DNA from: Ryuthela nishihirai
Lineage: Eukaryota > Arthropoda > Arachnida > Araneae > Heptathelidae
NCBI GenBank assembly: GCA_038380435.1
Contig: JAWZYU010000025.1
Coordinates: 44,896,691-44,960,690, forward strand
Length of the DNA: 64,000 nt
Reading direction: 5' to 3'
This document shows positions 21,101 through 36,100 of this stretch, piece after piece. Within the stretch, counting starts at the first letter, position 1; each line of letters begins with the position of its first letter. A program made the translations under genes and the position numbers. The notes beneath the pieces are model-generated. The model worked only from the letters and a program-made list of their open reading frames with translations, was not told the DNA's origin and searched no databases.

Positions 21101-24100
21101 TAATACGACTCCCCGAAAGATGGCTTTGGTTGGAGTCGCCTTTGTCTGTCTAGTTCTGCTGTCTATATCCGATTTCCTTTCTAATCGTTCAAAGAGAGAA
21201 AGCACTGGCCGATGGGAACGTGCATTGTCCGTGAACTTTTAATACGACTCCCCGAAAGATGGCTTTGGTTGGAGTCGCCTTTGTCTGTCTAGCTCTGCTA
21301 TCTATATCCGATTTCCTTGGTAATCGTTCAAAGAGAGAAAGCACTGGCGGATGGGAACGTGCATTGTCCGTGAACTCTTAATACGACTCCCCGAAAGATG
21401 GCTTTGGTTGGAGTCGCCTTTGTCTGTCTAGTTCTGCTGTCTATATCCGATTTCCTTGGTAATCGTTCAAAGAGAGAAAGCACTGGCGGATGGGAACGTG
21501 CATTGTCCGTGAACTCTTAATACGACTCCCCGAAAGATGGCTTTGGTTGGAGTCTCCTTTGTCTGTCTAGTTCTGCTGTCTATATCCGATTTCCTTGCTA
21601 ATCGTTCAAAGAGAGAAAGCACTGGCGGATGGGAATGTGCATTGTCCGTGAACTCTTAATACGACTACCCGAAAGATGGCTTTGATTGGAGTCTCCTTTG
21701 TCTGTCTAGTTCTGCTGTCTATATCCGATTTCCTTGCTAATCGTTCAAAGAGAGAAAGCACTGGCGGATGGGAACGTGCATTGTCCGTGAACTCTTAATA
21801 CGACTCCCCGAAAGATGGCTTTGATTGGAGTCTCCTTTGTCTGTCTAGTTCTGCTGTCTATATCCGATTTCCTTTCTAATCATTCAAAGAGAGAAAGCAC
21901 TGCGGATGGGAACGTGCATTGTCCGTGAACTCTTAATACGACTCCCCGAAAGATGGCTTTGGTTGGAGTCGCCTTTGTCTGTCTAGTTCTGCTGTCTATA
22001 TCCGATTTCCTTGCTAATCGTTCAAAGAGAGAAAGCACTGACGGATGGGAACGTGCATTGTCCGTGAACTCTTAATACGACTCCGCGAAAGATGGCTTTG
22101 GTTGGAGTCGCCTTTGTCTGTCTAGTTCTGCTGTCTATATCCGATTTCCTTGCTAATCGTTCAAAGAGAGAAAGCACTGGCGGATGGGAACGTGCATTGT
22201 CCGTGAACTTTTAATACGACTCCCCGAAAGATGGCTTTGGTTGGAGTCGCCTTTGTCTGTCTAGTTCAGTTGTCTATATCCGCTTTCCTTGCTAATCGTT
22301 CAAAGAGAGAAAGCACTGGCGGATGGGAACGTGCATTGTCCGTGAACTCTTAATACGACTCCCCGAAAGATGGCTTTGGTTGGAGTCGCCTTTGTCTATC
22401 TAGTTCTGCTGTCTATATCCGATTTCCTTGCTAATCGTTCAAAGAGAGAAACCACTGGCGGATGGGAACGTGCATTGTCCGTGAACTCTTAATACGACTC
22501 CCCGAAAGATGGCTTTGGTTGGAGTCGCCTTTGTCTGTCTAGTTCTGCTGTCTATATCCGATTTCCTTGGTAATCGTTCGAAGAGAGAAAGCTCTGGCGG
22601 ATGGGAACGTGCATTGTCCGTGAACTTTTAATACGACTCCCCGAAAGATGGCTTTGGTTGGAGTCGCCTTTGTCTGTCTAGTTCTGCTGTCTATATCCGA
22701 TTTCCTTGCTAATCGTTCAAAGAGAGAAAGCACTGGCGGATGGGAACGTGCATTGTCCGTGAACTTTTAATACGACTCCCCGAAAGATGGCTTTGGTTGG
22801 AGTCGCCTTTGTCTGTCTAGTTCTGCTATCTATATCCGATTTCCTTGGTAATCGTTCAAAGAGAGAAAGCACTGGCGGATGGGAACGTGCATTGTCCGTG
22901 AACTCTTAATACGACTCCCCGAAAGATGGCTTTGGTTGGAGTCTCCTTTGTCTGTCTAGTTCTGCTGTCTATATCCGATTTCCTTGCTAATCGTTCAAAG
23001 AGAGAAAGCACTGGCGGATGGGAACGTGCATTGTCCGTGAACTCTTAATACGACTCCCCGAAAGATGGCTTTGGTTGGAGTCTCCTTTGTCTGTCTAGTT
23101 CTGCTGTCTATATCCGATTTCCTTGCTAATCGTTCAAAGAGAGAAAGCACTGGCGGATGGGAACGTGCATTGTCCGTGAACTCTTAATACGACTCCCCGA
23201 AAGATGGCTTTGGTTGGAGTCGCCTTTGTCTGTCTAGTTCTGCTGTCTATATCCGATTTCCTTGCTAATCGTTCAAAGAGAGAAAGCTCTGGCGGATGGG
23301 AACGTGCATTGTCCGTGAACTCTTAATACGACTCCCCGAAAGATGGCTTTGGTTGGAGTCTCCTTTGTCTGTCTAGTTCTGCTGTCTATATCCGATTTCC
23401 TTGCTAATCGTTCAAAGAGAGAAAGCACTGGCGCATGGGAACGTGCATTGTCCGTGAACTCTTAATACGACTCCCCGAAAGATGGCTTTGGTTGGAGTCG
23501 CCTTTGTCTGTCTAGTTCTGCTGTCTATATCCGATTTCCTTGGTAATCGTTCAAAGAGAGAAAGCACTGGCGGATGGGAACGTGCATTGTCCGTGAACTC
23601 TTAATACGACTCCCCGAAAGATGGCTTTGGTTGGAGTCTCCTTTGTCTGTCTAGTTCTGCTGTCTATATCCGATTTCCTTGCTAATCGTTCAAAGAGAGA
23701 AAGCACTGGCGGATGGGAACGTGCATTGTCCGTGAACTTTTAATACGACTCCCCGAAAGATGGCTTTGGTTGGAGTCGCCTTTGTCTGTCTAGTTCTGCT
23801 ATCTATATCCGATTTCCTTGGTAATCGTTCAAAGAGAGAAAGCACTGGCGGATGGGAACGTGCATTGTCCGTGAACTCTTAATACGACTCCCCGAAAGAT
23901 GGCTTTGGTTGGAGTCTCCTTTGTCTGTCTAGTTCTGCTGTCTATATCCGATTTCCTTGCTAATCGTTCAAAGAGAGAAAGCACTGGCGGATGGGAACGT
24001 GCATTGTCCGTGAACTCTTAATACGACTCCCCGAAAGATGGCTTTGGTTGGAGTCGCTTTGTCTGTCTAGTTCTGCTGTCTATATCCGATTTCCTTGCTA

Positions 24101-27100
24101 ATCGTTCAAAGAGAGAAAGCACTGGCGGATGGGAACGTGCATTGTCCGTGAACTCTTAATACGACTCCCCGAAAGATGGCTTTGGTTGGAGTCGCCTTTG
24201 TCTGTCTAGTTCTGCTGTCTATATCCGATTTCCTTGGTAATCGTTCAAAGAGAGAAAGCACTGGCGGATGGGAACGTGCATTGTCCGTGAACTCTTAATA
24301 CGACTCCCCGAAAGATGGCTTTGATTGGAGTCTCCTTTGTCTGTCTAGTTCTGCTGTCTATATCCGATTTCCTTGCTAATCGTTCAAAGAGAGAAAGCAC
24401 TGGCGGATGGGAACGTGCATTGTCCGTGAACTCTTAATACGACTCCCCGAAAGATGGCTTTGGTTGGAGTCGCCTTTGTCTGTCTAGTTCTGCTGCCTAT
24501 ATCCGATTTCCTTGCTAATCGTTCAAAGAGAGAAAGCACTGGCGGATGGGAACGTGCATTGTCCGTGAACTCTTAATACGACTCCCCGAAAGATGGCTTT
24601 GGTTGGAGTCTCCTTTGTCTGTCTAGTTCTGCTGTCTATATCCGATTTCCTTTCTAATCGTTCAAAGAAAGAAAGCACTGGAGGATGGGAACGTTCATTG
24701 TCCGTGAACTTTTAATACGACTCCCCGAAAGATGGCTTTGGTTGGAGTCGCCTTTGTCTGTCTAGTTCTGCTGTCTATATCCGATTTCCTTGCTAATCGT
24801 TCAAAGAGAGAAAGCACTGGCGGATGGGAACGTGCATTGTCCGTGAACTCTTAATACGACTCCCCGAAAGATGGCTTTCGTTGGAGTCGCCTTTGTCTGT
24901 CTAGTTCTGCTGTCTATATCCGATTTCCTTGCTAATCGTTCAAAGAGAGAAAGCACTGGCGGATGGGAACGTGCATTGTCCGTGAACTTTTAATACGACT
25001 CCCCGAAAGATGGCTTTGGTTGGAGTCGCCTTTGTCTGTCTAGTTCTGCTATCTATATCCGATTTCCTTGGTAATCGTTCAAAGAGAGAAAGCACTGGCG
25101 GATGGGAACGTGCATTGTCCGTGAACTCTTAATACGACTCCCCGAAAGATGGCTTTGGTTGGAGTCTCCTTTGTCTGTCTAGTTCTGCTGTCTATATCCG
25201 ATTTCCTTGCTAATCGTTCAAAGAGAGAAAGCACTGGCGGATGGGAACGTGCATTGTCCGTGAACTCTTAATACGACTCCCCGAAAGATGGCTTTGGTTG
25301 GAGTCTCCTTTGTCTGTCTAGTTCTGCTGTCTATATCCGATTTCCTTGCTAATCGTTCAAAGAGAGAAAGCACTGGCGGATGGGAACGTGCATTGTCCGT
25401 GAACTCTTAATACGACTCCCCGAAAGATGGCTTTGGTTGGAGTCGCCTTTGTCTGTCTAGTTCTGTTGTCTATATCCATTTTCCTTGCTAATCGTTCAAA
25501 GAGAGAAAGCACTGGCGGATGGGAACGTGCATTGTCCGTGAACTCTTAATACGACTCCCCGAAAGATGGCTTTGGTTGGAGTCGCCTTTGTCTGTCTAGT
25601 TCTGCTATCTATATCCGATTTCCTTGGTAATCGTTCAAAGAGAGAAAGCACTGGCGGATGGGAACGTGCATTGTCCGTGAACTCTTAATACGACTCCCCG
25701 AAAGATGGCTTTGGTTGGAGTCTCCTTTGTCTGTCTAGTTCTGCTGTCTATATCCGATTTCCTTGCTAATCGTTCAAAGAGAGAAAGCACTGGCGCATGG
25801 GAACGTGCATTGTCCGTGAACTCTTAATACGACTCCCCGAAAGATGGCTTTGGTTGGAGTCGCCTTTGTCTGTCTAGTTCTGCTGTCTATATCCGATTTC
25901 CTTGGTAATCGTTCAAAGAGAGAAAGCACTGGCGGATGGGAACGTGCATTGTCCGTGAACTCTTAATACGACTCCCCGAAAGATGGCTTTGGTTGGAGTC
26001 TCCTTTGTCTGTCTAGTTCTGCTGTCTATATCCGATTTCCTTGCTAATCGTTCAAAGAGAGAAAGCACTGGCGGATGGGAACGTGCATTGTCCGTGAACT
26101 TTTAATACGACTCCCCGAAAGATGGCTTTGGTTGGAGTCGCCTTTGTCTGTCTAGTTCTGCTATCTATATCCGATTTCCTTGGTAATCGTTCAAAGAGAG
26201 AAAGCACTGGCGGATGGGAACGTGCATTGTCCGTGAACTCTTAATACGACTCCCCGAAAGATGGCTTTGGTTGGAGTCTCCTTTGTCTGTCTAGTTCTGC
26301 TGTCTATATCCGATTTCCTTGCTAATCGTTCAAAGAGAGAAAGCACTGGCGGATGGGAACGTGCATTGTCCGTGAACTCTTAATACGACTCCCCGAAAGA
26401 TGGCTTTGGTTGGAGTCGCTTTGTCTGTCTAGTTCTGCTGTCTATATCCGATTTCCTTGCTAATCGTTCAAAGAGAGAAAGCACTGGCGGATGGGAACGT
26501 GCATTGTCCGTGAACTCTTAATACGACTCCCCGAAAGATGGCTTTGGTTGGAGTCGCCTTTGTCTGTCTAGTTCTGCTGTCTATATCCGATTTCCTTGGT
26601 AATCGTTCAAAGAGAGAAAGCACTGGCGGATGGGAACGTGCATTGTCCGTGAACTCTTAATACGACTCCCCGAAAGATGGCTTTGATTGGAGTCTCCTTT
26701 GTCTGTCTAGTTCTGCTGTCTATATCCGATTTCCTTGCTAATCGTTCAAAGAGAGAAAGCACTGGCGGATGGGAACGTGCATTGTCCGTGAACTCTTAAT
26801 ACGACTCCCCGAATGATGGCTTTGGTTGGAGTCGCCTTTGTCTGTCTAGTTCTGCTGCCTATATCCGATTTCCTTGCTAATCGTTCAAAGAGAGAAAGCA
26901 CTGGCGGATGGGAACGTGCATTGTCCGTGAACTCTTAATACGACTCCCCGAAAGATGGCTTTGGTTGGAGTCTCCTTTGTCTGTCTAGTTCTGCTGTCTA
27001 TATCCGATTTCCTTTCTAATCGTTCAAAGAGAGAAAGCACTGGAGGATGGGAACGTGCATTGTCCGTGAACTTTTAATACGACTCCCCGAAAGATGGCTT

Positions 27101-30100
27101 TGGTTGGAGTCGCCTTTGTCTGTCTAGTTCTGCTGTCTATATCCGATTTCCTTGCTAATCGTTCAAAGAGAGAAAGCACTGGCGGATGGGAACGTGCATT
27201 GTCCGTGAACTCTTAATACGACTCCCCGAAAGATGGCTTTGGTTGGAGTCGCCTTTGTCTGTCTAGTTCTGCTGTCTATATCCGATTTCCTTGCTAATCG
27301 TTCAAAGAGAGAAAGCACTGGCGGATGGGAACGTGCATTGTCCGTGAACTTTTAATACGACTCCCCGAAAGATGGCTTTGGTTGGAGTCGCCTTTGTCTG
27401 TCTAGTTCTGCTATCTATATCCGATTTCCTTGGTAATCGTTCAAAGAGAGAAAGCACTGGCGGATGGGAACGTGCATTGTCCGTGAACTCTTAATACGAC
27501 TCCCCGAAAGATGGCTTTGGTTGGAGTCTCCTTTGTCTGTCTAGTTCTGCTGTCTATATCCGATTTCCTTGCTAATCGTTCAAAGAGAGAAAGCACTGGC
27601 GGATGGGAACGTGCATTGTCCGTGAACTCTTAATACGACTCCCCGAAAGATGGCTTTGGTTGGAGTCGCCTTTGTCTGTCTAGTTCTGCTGTCTATATCC
27701 GATTTCCTTGGTAATCGTTCAAAGAGAGAAAGCTCTGGCGGATGGGAACGTGCATTGTCCGTGAACTCTTAATACGACTCCCCGAAAGATGGCTTTGGTT
27801 GGAGTCTCCTTTGTCTGTCTAGTTCTGCTGTCTATATCCGATTTTCTTGGTAATCGTTCAAAGAGAGAAAGCACTGGCGGATGGGAACGTGCATTGTCCG
27901 TGAACTCTTAATACGACTCCCCGAAAGATGGCTTTGGTTGGAGTCGCCTTTGTCTGTCTAGTTCTGCTGTCTATATCCGATTTCCTTGGTAATCGTTCAA
28001 AGAGAGAAAGCACTGACGGATGGGAACGTGCATTGTCCGTGACCTCTTAATACGACTCCCCGAAAGATGGCTTTGGTTGGAGTCGCCTTTGTCTGTCTAG
28101 TTCTGCTGTCTATATCCGATTTCCTTTCTAATCGTTCAAAGAGAGAAAGCACTGGCCGATGGGAACGTGCATTGTCCGTGAACTTTTAATACGACTCCCC
28201 GAAAGATGGCTTTGGTTGGAGTCTCCATTGTCTGTCTAGTTCTGCTGTCTATATCCGATTTCCTTGCTAATCGTTCAAAGAGAGAAAGCACTGGCGGATG
28301 GGAACGTGCATTGTCCGTGAACTCTTAATACGACTCCCCGAAAGATGGCTTTGGTTGGAGTCGCCTTTGTCTGTCTAGTTCTGCTGTCTATATCCGATTT
28401 CCTTTCTAATCGTTCAAAGAGAGAAAGCACTGGCCGATGGGAACGTGCATTGTCCGTGAACTTTTAATACGACTCCCCGAAAGATGGCTTTGGTTGGAGT
28501 CGCCTTTGTCTGTCTAGCTCTGCTATGTATATCCGATTTCCTTGGTAATCGTTCAAAGAGAGAAAGCACTGGCGGATGGGAACGTGCATTGTCCGTGAAC
28601 TCTTAATACGACTCCCCGAAAGATGGCTTTGGTTGGAGTCGCCTTTGTCTGTCTAGTTCTGCTGTCTATATCCGATTTCCTTGGTAATCGTTCAAAGAGA
28701 GAAAGCACTGGCGGATGGGAACGTGCATTGTCCGTGAACTCTTAATACGACTCCCCGAAAGATGGCTTTGGTTGGAGTCTCCTTTGTCTGTCTAGTTCTG
28801 CTGTCTATATCCGATTTCCTTGCTAATCGTTCAAAGAGAGAAAGCACTGGCGGATGGGAACGTGCATTGTCCGTGAACTCTTAATACGACTCCCCGAAAG
28901 ATGGCTTTGGTTGGAGTCTCCTTTGTCTGTCTAGTTCTGCTGTCTATATCCGATTTTCTTGGTAATCGTTCAAAGAGAGAAAGCACTGGCGGATGGGAAC
29001 GTGCATTGTCCGTGAACTCTTAATACGACTCCCCGAAAGATGGCTTTGGTTGGAGTCGCCTTTGTCTGTCTAGTTCTGCTGTCTATATCCGATTTCCTTG
29101 GTAATCGTTCAAAGAGAGAAAGCTCTGGCGGATGGGAACGTGCATTGTCCGTGAACTCTTAATACGACTCCCCGAAAGATGGCTTTGGTTGGAGTCTCCT
29201 TTGTCTGTCTAGTTCTGCTGTCTATATCCGATTTTCTTGGTAATCGTTCAAAGAGAGGAAGCACTGGCGGATGGGAACGTGCATTGTCCGTGAACTCTTA
29301 ATACGACTCCCCGAAAGATGGCTTTGGTTGGAGTCGCCTTTGTCTGTCTAGTTCTGCTGTCTATATCCGATTTCCTTTCTAATCGTTCAAAGAGAGAAAG
29401 CACTGGCCGATGGGAACGTGCATTGTCCGTGAACTTTTAATACGACTCCCCGAAAGATGGCTTTGGTTGGAGTCTCCTTTGTCTGTCTAGTTCTGCTGTC
29501 TATATCCGATTTCCTTGCTAATCGTTCAAAGAGAGAAAGCACTGGCGGATGGGAACGTGCATTGTCCGTGAACTCTTAATACGACTCCCCGAAAGATGGC
29601 TTTGGTTGGAGTCTCCTTTGTCTGTCTAGTTCTGCTGTCTATATCCGATTTCCTTGCTAATCGTTCAAAGAGAGAAAGCACTGGCCGATGGGAACGTGCA
29701 TTGTCCGTGAACTTTTAATACGACTCCCCGAAAGATGGCTTTGGTTGGAGTCGCCTTTGTCTGTCTAGCTCTGCTATCTATATCCGATTTCCTTGGTAAT
29801 CGTTCAAAGAGAGAAAGCACTGGCGGATGGGAACGTGCATTGTCCGTGAACTCTTAATACGACTCCCCGAAAGATGGCTTTGGTTGGAGTCGCCTTTGTC
29901 TGTCTAGTTCTGCTGTCTATATCCGATTTCCTTTCTAATCGTTCAAAGAGAGAAAGCACTGGCCGATGGGAACGTGCATTGTCCGTGAACTTTTAATACG
30001 ACTCCCCGAAAGATGGCTTTGGTTGGAGTCGCCTTTGTCTGTCTAGCTCTGCTATCTATATCCGATTTCCTTGGTAATCGTTCAAAGAGAGAAAGCACTG

Positions 30101-33100
30101 GCGGATGGGAACGTGCATTGTCCGTGAACTCTTAATACGACTCCCCGAAAGATGGCTTTGGTTGGAGTCGCCTTTGTCTGTCTAGTTCTGCTGTCTATAT
30201 CCGATTTCCTTGGTAATCGTTCAAAGAGAGAAAGCACTGGCGGATGGGAACGTGCATTGTCCGTGAACTCTTAATACGACTCCCCGAAAGATGGCTTTGG
30301 TTGGAGTCTCCTTTGTCTGTCTAGTTCTGCTGTCTATATCCGATTTCCTTGCTAATCGTTCAAAGAGAGAAAGCTCTGGCGGATGGGAACGTGCATTGTC
30401 CGTGAACTCTTAATACGACTCCCCGAAAGATGGCTTTGGTTGGAGTCTCCTTTGTCTGTCTAGTTCTGCTGTCTATATCCGATTTTCTTGGTAATCGTTC
30501 AAAGAGAGGAAGCACTGGCGGATGGGAACGTGCATTGTCCGTGAACTCTTAATACGACTCCCCGAAAGATGGCTTTGGTTGGAGTCTCCTTTGTCTGTCT
30601 AGTTCTGCTGTCTATATCCGATTTCCTTTCTAATCGTTCAAAGAGAGAAAGCACTGGCCGATGGGAACGTGCATTGTCCGTGAACTTTTAATACGACTCC
30701 CCGAAAGATGGCTTTGGTTGGAGTCGCCTTTGTCTGTCTAGTTCTGCTATCTATATCCGATTTCCTTGGTAATCGTTCAAAGAGAGAAAGCACTGGCGGA
30801 TGGGAACGTGCATTGTCCGTGAACTCTTAATACGACTCCCCGAAAGATGGCTTTGGTTGGAGTCGCCTTTGTCTGTCTAGTTCTGCTGTCTATATCCGAT
30901 TTCCTTGCTAATCGTTCAAAGAGAGAAAGCACTGGCGGATGGGAACGTGCATTGTCCGTGAACTATTAATACGACTCCCCGAAAGATGGCTTTGGTTGGA
31001 GTCGCCTTTGTCTGTGTAGTTCTGCTGTCTATATCCGATTTCCTTGGTAATCGTTCAAAGAGAGAAAGCACTGGCGGATGGGAACGTGCATTGTCCGTGA
31101 ACTCTTAATACGACTCCCCGAAAGATGGCTTTGGTTGGAGTCTCCTTTGTCTGTCTAGTTCTGCTGTCTATATCCGATTTCCTTGCTAATCGTTCAAAGA
31201 GAGAAAGCACTGACGGATGGGAACGTGCATTGTCCGTGAACTCTTAATACGACTCCCCGAAAGATGGCTTTGGTTGGAGTCGCCTTTGTCTGTCTAGTTC
31301 TGCTGTCTATATCCGATTTCCTTGGTAATCGTTCAAAGAGAGAAAGCACTGGCGGATGGGAACGTGCATTGTCCGTGAACTCTTAATACGACTCCCCGAA
31401 AGATGGCTTTGGTTGGAGTCTCCTTTGTCTGTCTAGTTCTGCTGTCTATATCCGATTTCCTTGCTAATCGTTCAAAGAGAGAAAGCACTGGCGGATGGGA
31501 ATGTGCATTGTCCGTGAACTCTTAATACGACTACCCGAAAGATGGCTTTGATTGGAGTCTCCTTTGTCTGTCTAGTTCTGCTGTCTATATCCGATTTCCT
31601 TGCTAATCGTTCAAAGAGAGAAAGCACTGGCGGATGGGAACGTGCATTGTCCGTGAACTCTTAATACGACTCCCCGAAAGATGGCTTTGATTGGAGTCTC
31701 CTTTGTCTGTCTAGTTCTGCTGTCTATATCCGATTTCCTTTCTAATCGTTCAAAGAGAGAAAGCACTGCGGATGGGAACGTGCATTGTCCGTGAACTCTT
31801 AATACGACTCCCCGAAAGATGGCTTTGGTTGGAGTCGCCTTTGTCTGTCTAGTTCTGCTGTCTATATCCGATTTCCTTGCTAATCGTTCAAAGAGAGAAA
31901 GCACTGACGGATGGGAACGTGCATTGTCCGTGAACTCTTAATACGACTCCGCGAAAGATGGCTTTGGTTGGAGTCGCCTTTGTCTGTCTAGTTCTGCTGT
32001 CTATATCCGATTTCCTTGCTAATCGTTCAAAGAGAGAAAGCACTGGCGGATGGGAACGTGCATTGTCCGTGAACTTTTAATACGACTCCCCGAAAGATGG
32101 CTTTGGTTGGAGTCGCCTTTGTCTGTCTAGTTCAGTTGTCTATATCCGCTTTCCTTGCTAATCGTTCAAAGAGAGAAAGCACTGGCGGATGGGAACGTGC
32201 ATTGTCCGTGAACTCTTAATACGACTCCCCGAAAGATGGCTTTGGTTGGAGTCGCCTTTGTCTATCTAGTTCTGCTGTCTATATCCGATTTCCTTGCTAA
32301 TCGTTCAAAGAGAGAAACCACTGGCGGATGGGAACGTGCATTGTCCGTGAACTCTTAATACGACTCCCCGAAAGATGGCTTTGGTTGGAGTCGCCTTTGT
32401 CTGTCTAGTTCTGCTGTCTATATCCGATTTCCTTGGTAATCGTTCGAAGAGAGAAAGCTCTGGCGGATGGGAACGTGCATTGTCCGTGAACTTTTAATAC
32501 GACTCCCCGAAAGATGGCTTTGGTTGGAGTCGCCTTTGTCTGTCTAGTTCTGCTGTCTATATCCGATTTCCTTGCTAATCGTTCAAAGAGAGAAAGCATT
32601 GGCGGATGGGAACGTGCATTGTCCGTGAACTTTTAATACGACTCCCCGAAAGATGGCTTTGGTTGGAGTCGCCTTTGTCTGTCTAGTTCTGCTATCTATA
32701 TCCGATTTCCTTGGTAATCGTTCAAAGAGAGAAAGCACTGGCGGATGGGAACGTGCATTGTCCGTGAACTCTTAATACGACTCCCCGAAAGATGGCTTTG
32801 GTTGGAGTCTCCTTTGTCTGTCTAGTTCTGCTGTCTATATCCGATTTCCTTGCTAATCGTTCAAAGAGAGAAAGCACTGGCGGATGGGAACGTGCATTGT
32901 CCGTGAACTCTTAATACGACTCCCCGAAAGATGGCTTTGGTTGGAGTCTCCTTTGTCTGTCTAGTTCTGCTGTCTATATCCGATTTCCTTGCTAATCGTT
33001 CAAAGAGAGAAAGCACTGGCGGATGGGAACGTGCATTGTCCGTGAACTCTTAATACGACTCCCCGAAAGATGGCTTTGGTTGGAGTCGCCTTTGTCTGTC

Positions 33101-36100
33101 TCGTTCTGTTGTCTATATCCGTTTTCCTTGCTAATCGTTCAAAGAGAGAAAGCACTGGCGGATGGGAACGTGCATTGTCCGTGAACTCTTAATACGACTC
33201 CCCGAAAGATGGCTTTGGTTGGAGTCGCCTTTGTCTATCTAGTTCTGCTGTCTATATCCGATTTCCTTGCTAATCGTTCAAAGAGAGAAAGCACTGGCGG
33301 ATGGGAACGTGCATTGTCCGTGAACTCTTAATACGACTCCCCGAAAGATGGCTTTGGTTGGAGTCGCCTTTGTCTGTCTAGTTCTGCTGTCTATATCCGA
33401 TTTCCTTGGTAATCGTTCAAAGAGAGAAAGCTCTGGTGGATGGGAACGTGCATTGTCCGTGAACTCTTAATACGACTCCCCGAAAGATGGCTTTGGTTGG
33501 AGTCGCCTTTGTCTGTCTAGTTCTGCTGTCTATATCCGATTTCCTTGCTAATCGTTCAAAGAGAGAAAGCACTGGCGGATGGGAACGTGCATTGTCCGTG
33601 AACTCTTAATACGACTCCCCGAAAGATGGCTTTGGTTGGAGTCGCCTTTGTCTGTCTAGTTCTGCTGTCTATATCCGATTTCCTTGCTAATCGTTCAAAG
33701 AGAGAAAGCACTGGCGGATGGGAACGTGCATTGTCCGTGAACTCTTAATACGACTCCCCGAAAGATGGCTTTGGTTGGAGTCGCCTTTGTCTGTCTAGTT
33801 CTGCTGTCTATATCCGATTTCCTTAGCAATCGTTCAAAGAGAGAAAGCACTGGCGGATGGGAACGTGCATTGTCCGTGAACTCTTAATACGACTCCCCGA
33901 AAGATGGCTTTGGTTGGAGTCTCCTTTGTCTGTCTAGTTCTGCTGTCTATATCCGATTTCCTTGCTAATCGTTCAAAGAGAGAAAGCACTGGCGGATGGG
34001 AACGTGCATTGTCCGTGAACTCTTAATACGACTCCCCGAAAGATGGCTTTGGTTGGAGTCTCCTTTGTCTGTCTAGTTCTGCTGTCTATATCCGATTTTC
34101 TTGGTAATCGTTCAAAGAGAGAAAGCACTGGCGGATGGGAACGTGCATTGTCCGTGAACTCTTAATACGACTCCCCGAAAGATGGCTTTGGTTGGAGTCG
34201 CCTTTGTCTGTCTAGTTCTGCTGTCTATATCCGATTTCCTTGGTAATCGTTCAAAGAGAGAAAGCTCTGGCGGATGGGAACGTGCATTGTCCGTGAACTC
34301 TTAATACGACTCCCCGAAAGATGGCTTTGGTTGGAGTCTCCTTTGTCTGTCTAGTTCTGCTGTCTATATCCGATTTTCTTTTTAATCGTTCAAAGAGAGG
34401 AAGCACTGGCGGATGGGAACGTGCATTGTCCGTGAACTCTTAATACGACTCCCCGAAAGATGGCTTTGGTTGGAGTCGCCTTTGTCTGTCTAGTTCTGCT
34501 GTCTATATCCGATTTCCTTTCTAATCGTTCAAAGAGAGAAAGCACTGGCCGATGGGAACGTGCATTGTCCGTGAACTTTTAATACGACTCCCCGAAAGAT
34601 GGCTTTGGTTGGAGTCGCCTTTGTCTGTCTAGTTCTGCTGTCTATATCCGATTTCCTTGCTAATCGTTCAAAGAGAGAAAGCACTGGCGGATGGGAACGT
34701 GCATTGTCCGTGAACTCTTAATACGAGTCCCCGAAAGATGGCTTTGGTTGGAGTCGCCTTTGTCTGTCTAGTTCTGCTGTCTATATCCGATTTCCTTTCT
34801 AATCGTTCAAAGAGAGAAAGCACTGGCCGATGGGAACGTGCATTGTCCGTGAACTTTTAATACGACTCCCCGAAAGATGGCTTTGGTTGGAGTCGCCTTT
34901 GTCTGTCTAGTTCTGCTGTCTATATCCGATTTCCTTGTTAATCGTTCAAAGAGAGAAAGCACTGGCGGATGGGAACGTGCATTGTCCGTGAACTCTTAAT
35001 ACGAGTCCCCGAAAGATGGCTTTGGTTGGAGTCGCCTTTGTCTGTCTAGTTCTGCTGTCTATATCCGATTTCCTTGCTAATCGTTCAAAGAGAGAAAGCA
35101 CTGACGGATGGGAACGTGTATTGTCCGTGAACTCTTAATACGACTCCCCGAAAGATGGCTTTGGTTGGAGTCTCTTTTGTCTGTCTAGTTCTGCTGTCTA
35201 TATCCGATTTCCTTTCTAATCGTTCAAAGAGAGAAAGCACTGGCGGATGGGAACGTGCATTGTCCGTGAACTCTTAATACGACTCCCCGAAAGATGGCTT
35301 TGGTTGGAGTCGGCTTTGTCTGTCTAGTTCTGCTGTCTATATCCGATTTCCTTGCTAATGGTTCAAAGAGAGAAAGCACTGGCGGATGGGAACGTGCATT
35401 GTCCGTGACCTCTTAATACGACTCCCCGAATGATGGCTTTGGTTGGAGTCGCCTTTGTCTGTCTAGTTCTGCTGTCTATATCCGATTTCCTTGCTAATCG
35501 TTCAAAGAGAGAAAGCACTGACGGATGGGAACGTGCATTGTCCGTGAACTCTTAATACGACTCCCCGAAAGATGGCTTTGGTTGGAGTCGCCTTTGTCTG
35601 TCTAGTTCTGCTGTCTATATCCGATTTCCTTGCTAATCGTTCAAAGAGAGAAAGCACTGGCGGATGGGAACGTGCATTGTCCGTGAACTCTTAATACGAC
35701 TCCCCGAAAGATGGCTTTGGTTGGAGTCGCCTTTGTCTGTCTAGTTCTGCTGTCTATATCCGATTTCCTTGCTAATCGTTCAAAGAGAGAAAGCACTGAC
35801 GGATGGGAACGTGCATTGTCCGTGAACTCTTAATACGACTCCCCGAAAGATGGCTTTGGTTGGAGTCGCCTTTGTCTGTCTATTTCTGCTGTCTATATCC
35901 GATTTCCTTTCTAATCGTTCAAAGAGAGAAAGCACTGGCGGATGGGAACGTGCATTGTCCGTGAACTCTTAATACGACTCCCCGAAAGATGGTTTTATTT
36001 GGAGTCGCCTTGGTCTGTCTAGTTCTGCTGTCTATATCCGATTTCCTTGCTAATCGTTCAAAGAGAGAAAGCACTGGCGGATGGGAACGTGCATTGTCCG

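Noticed and set aside
31611..31904. 97-codon minus-strand frame starting MLSLFERLARKSD, repeated at 40367
   Set aside because: It is read from satellite units. It is longer than the usual single-unit frame only because a 138 bp unit (46 codons) keeps the frame for one extra unit.
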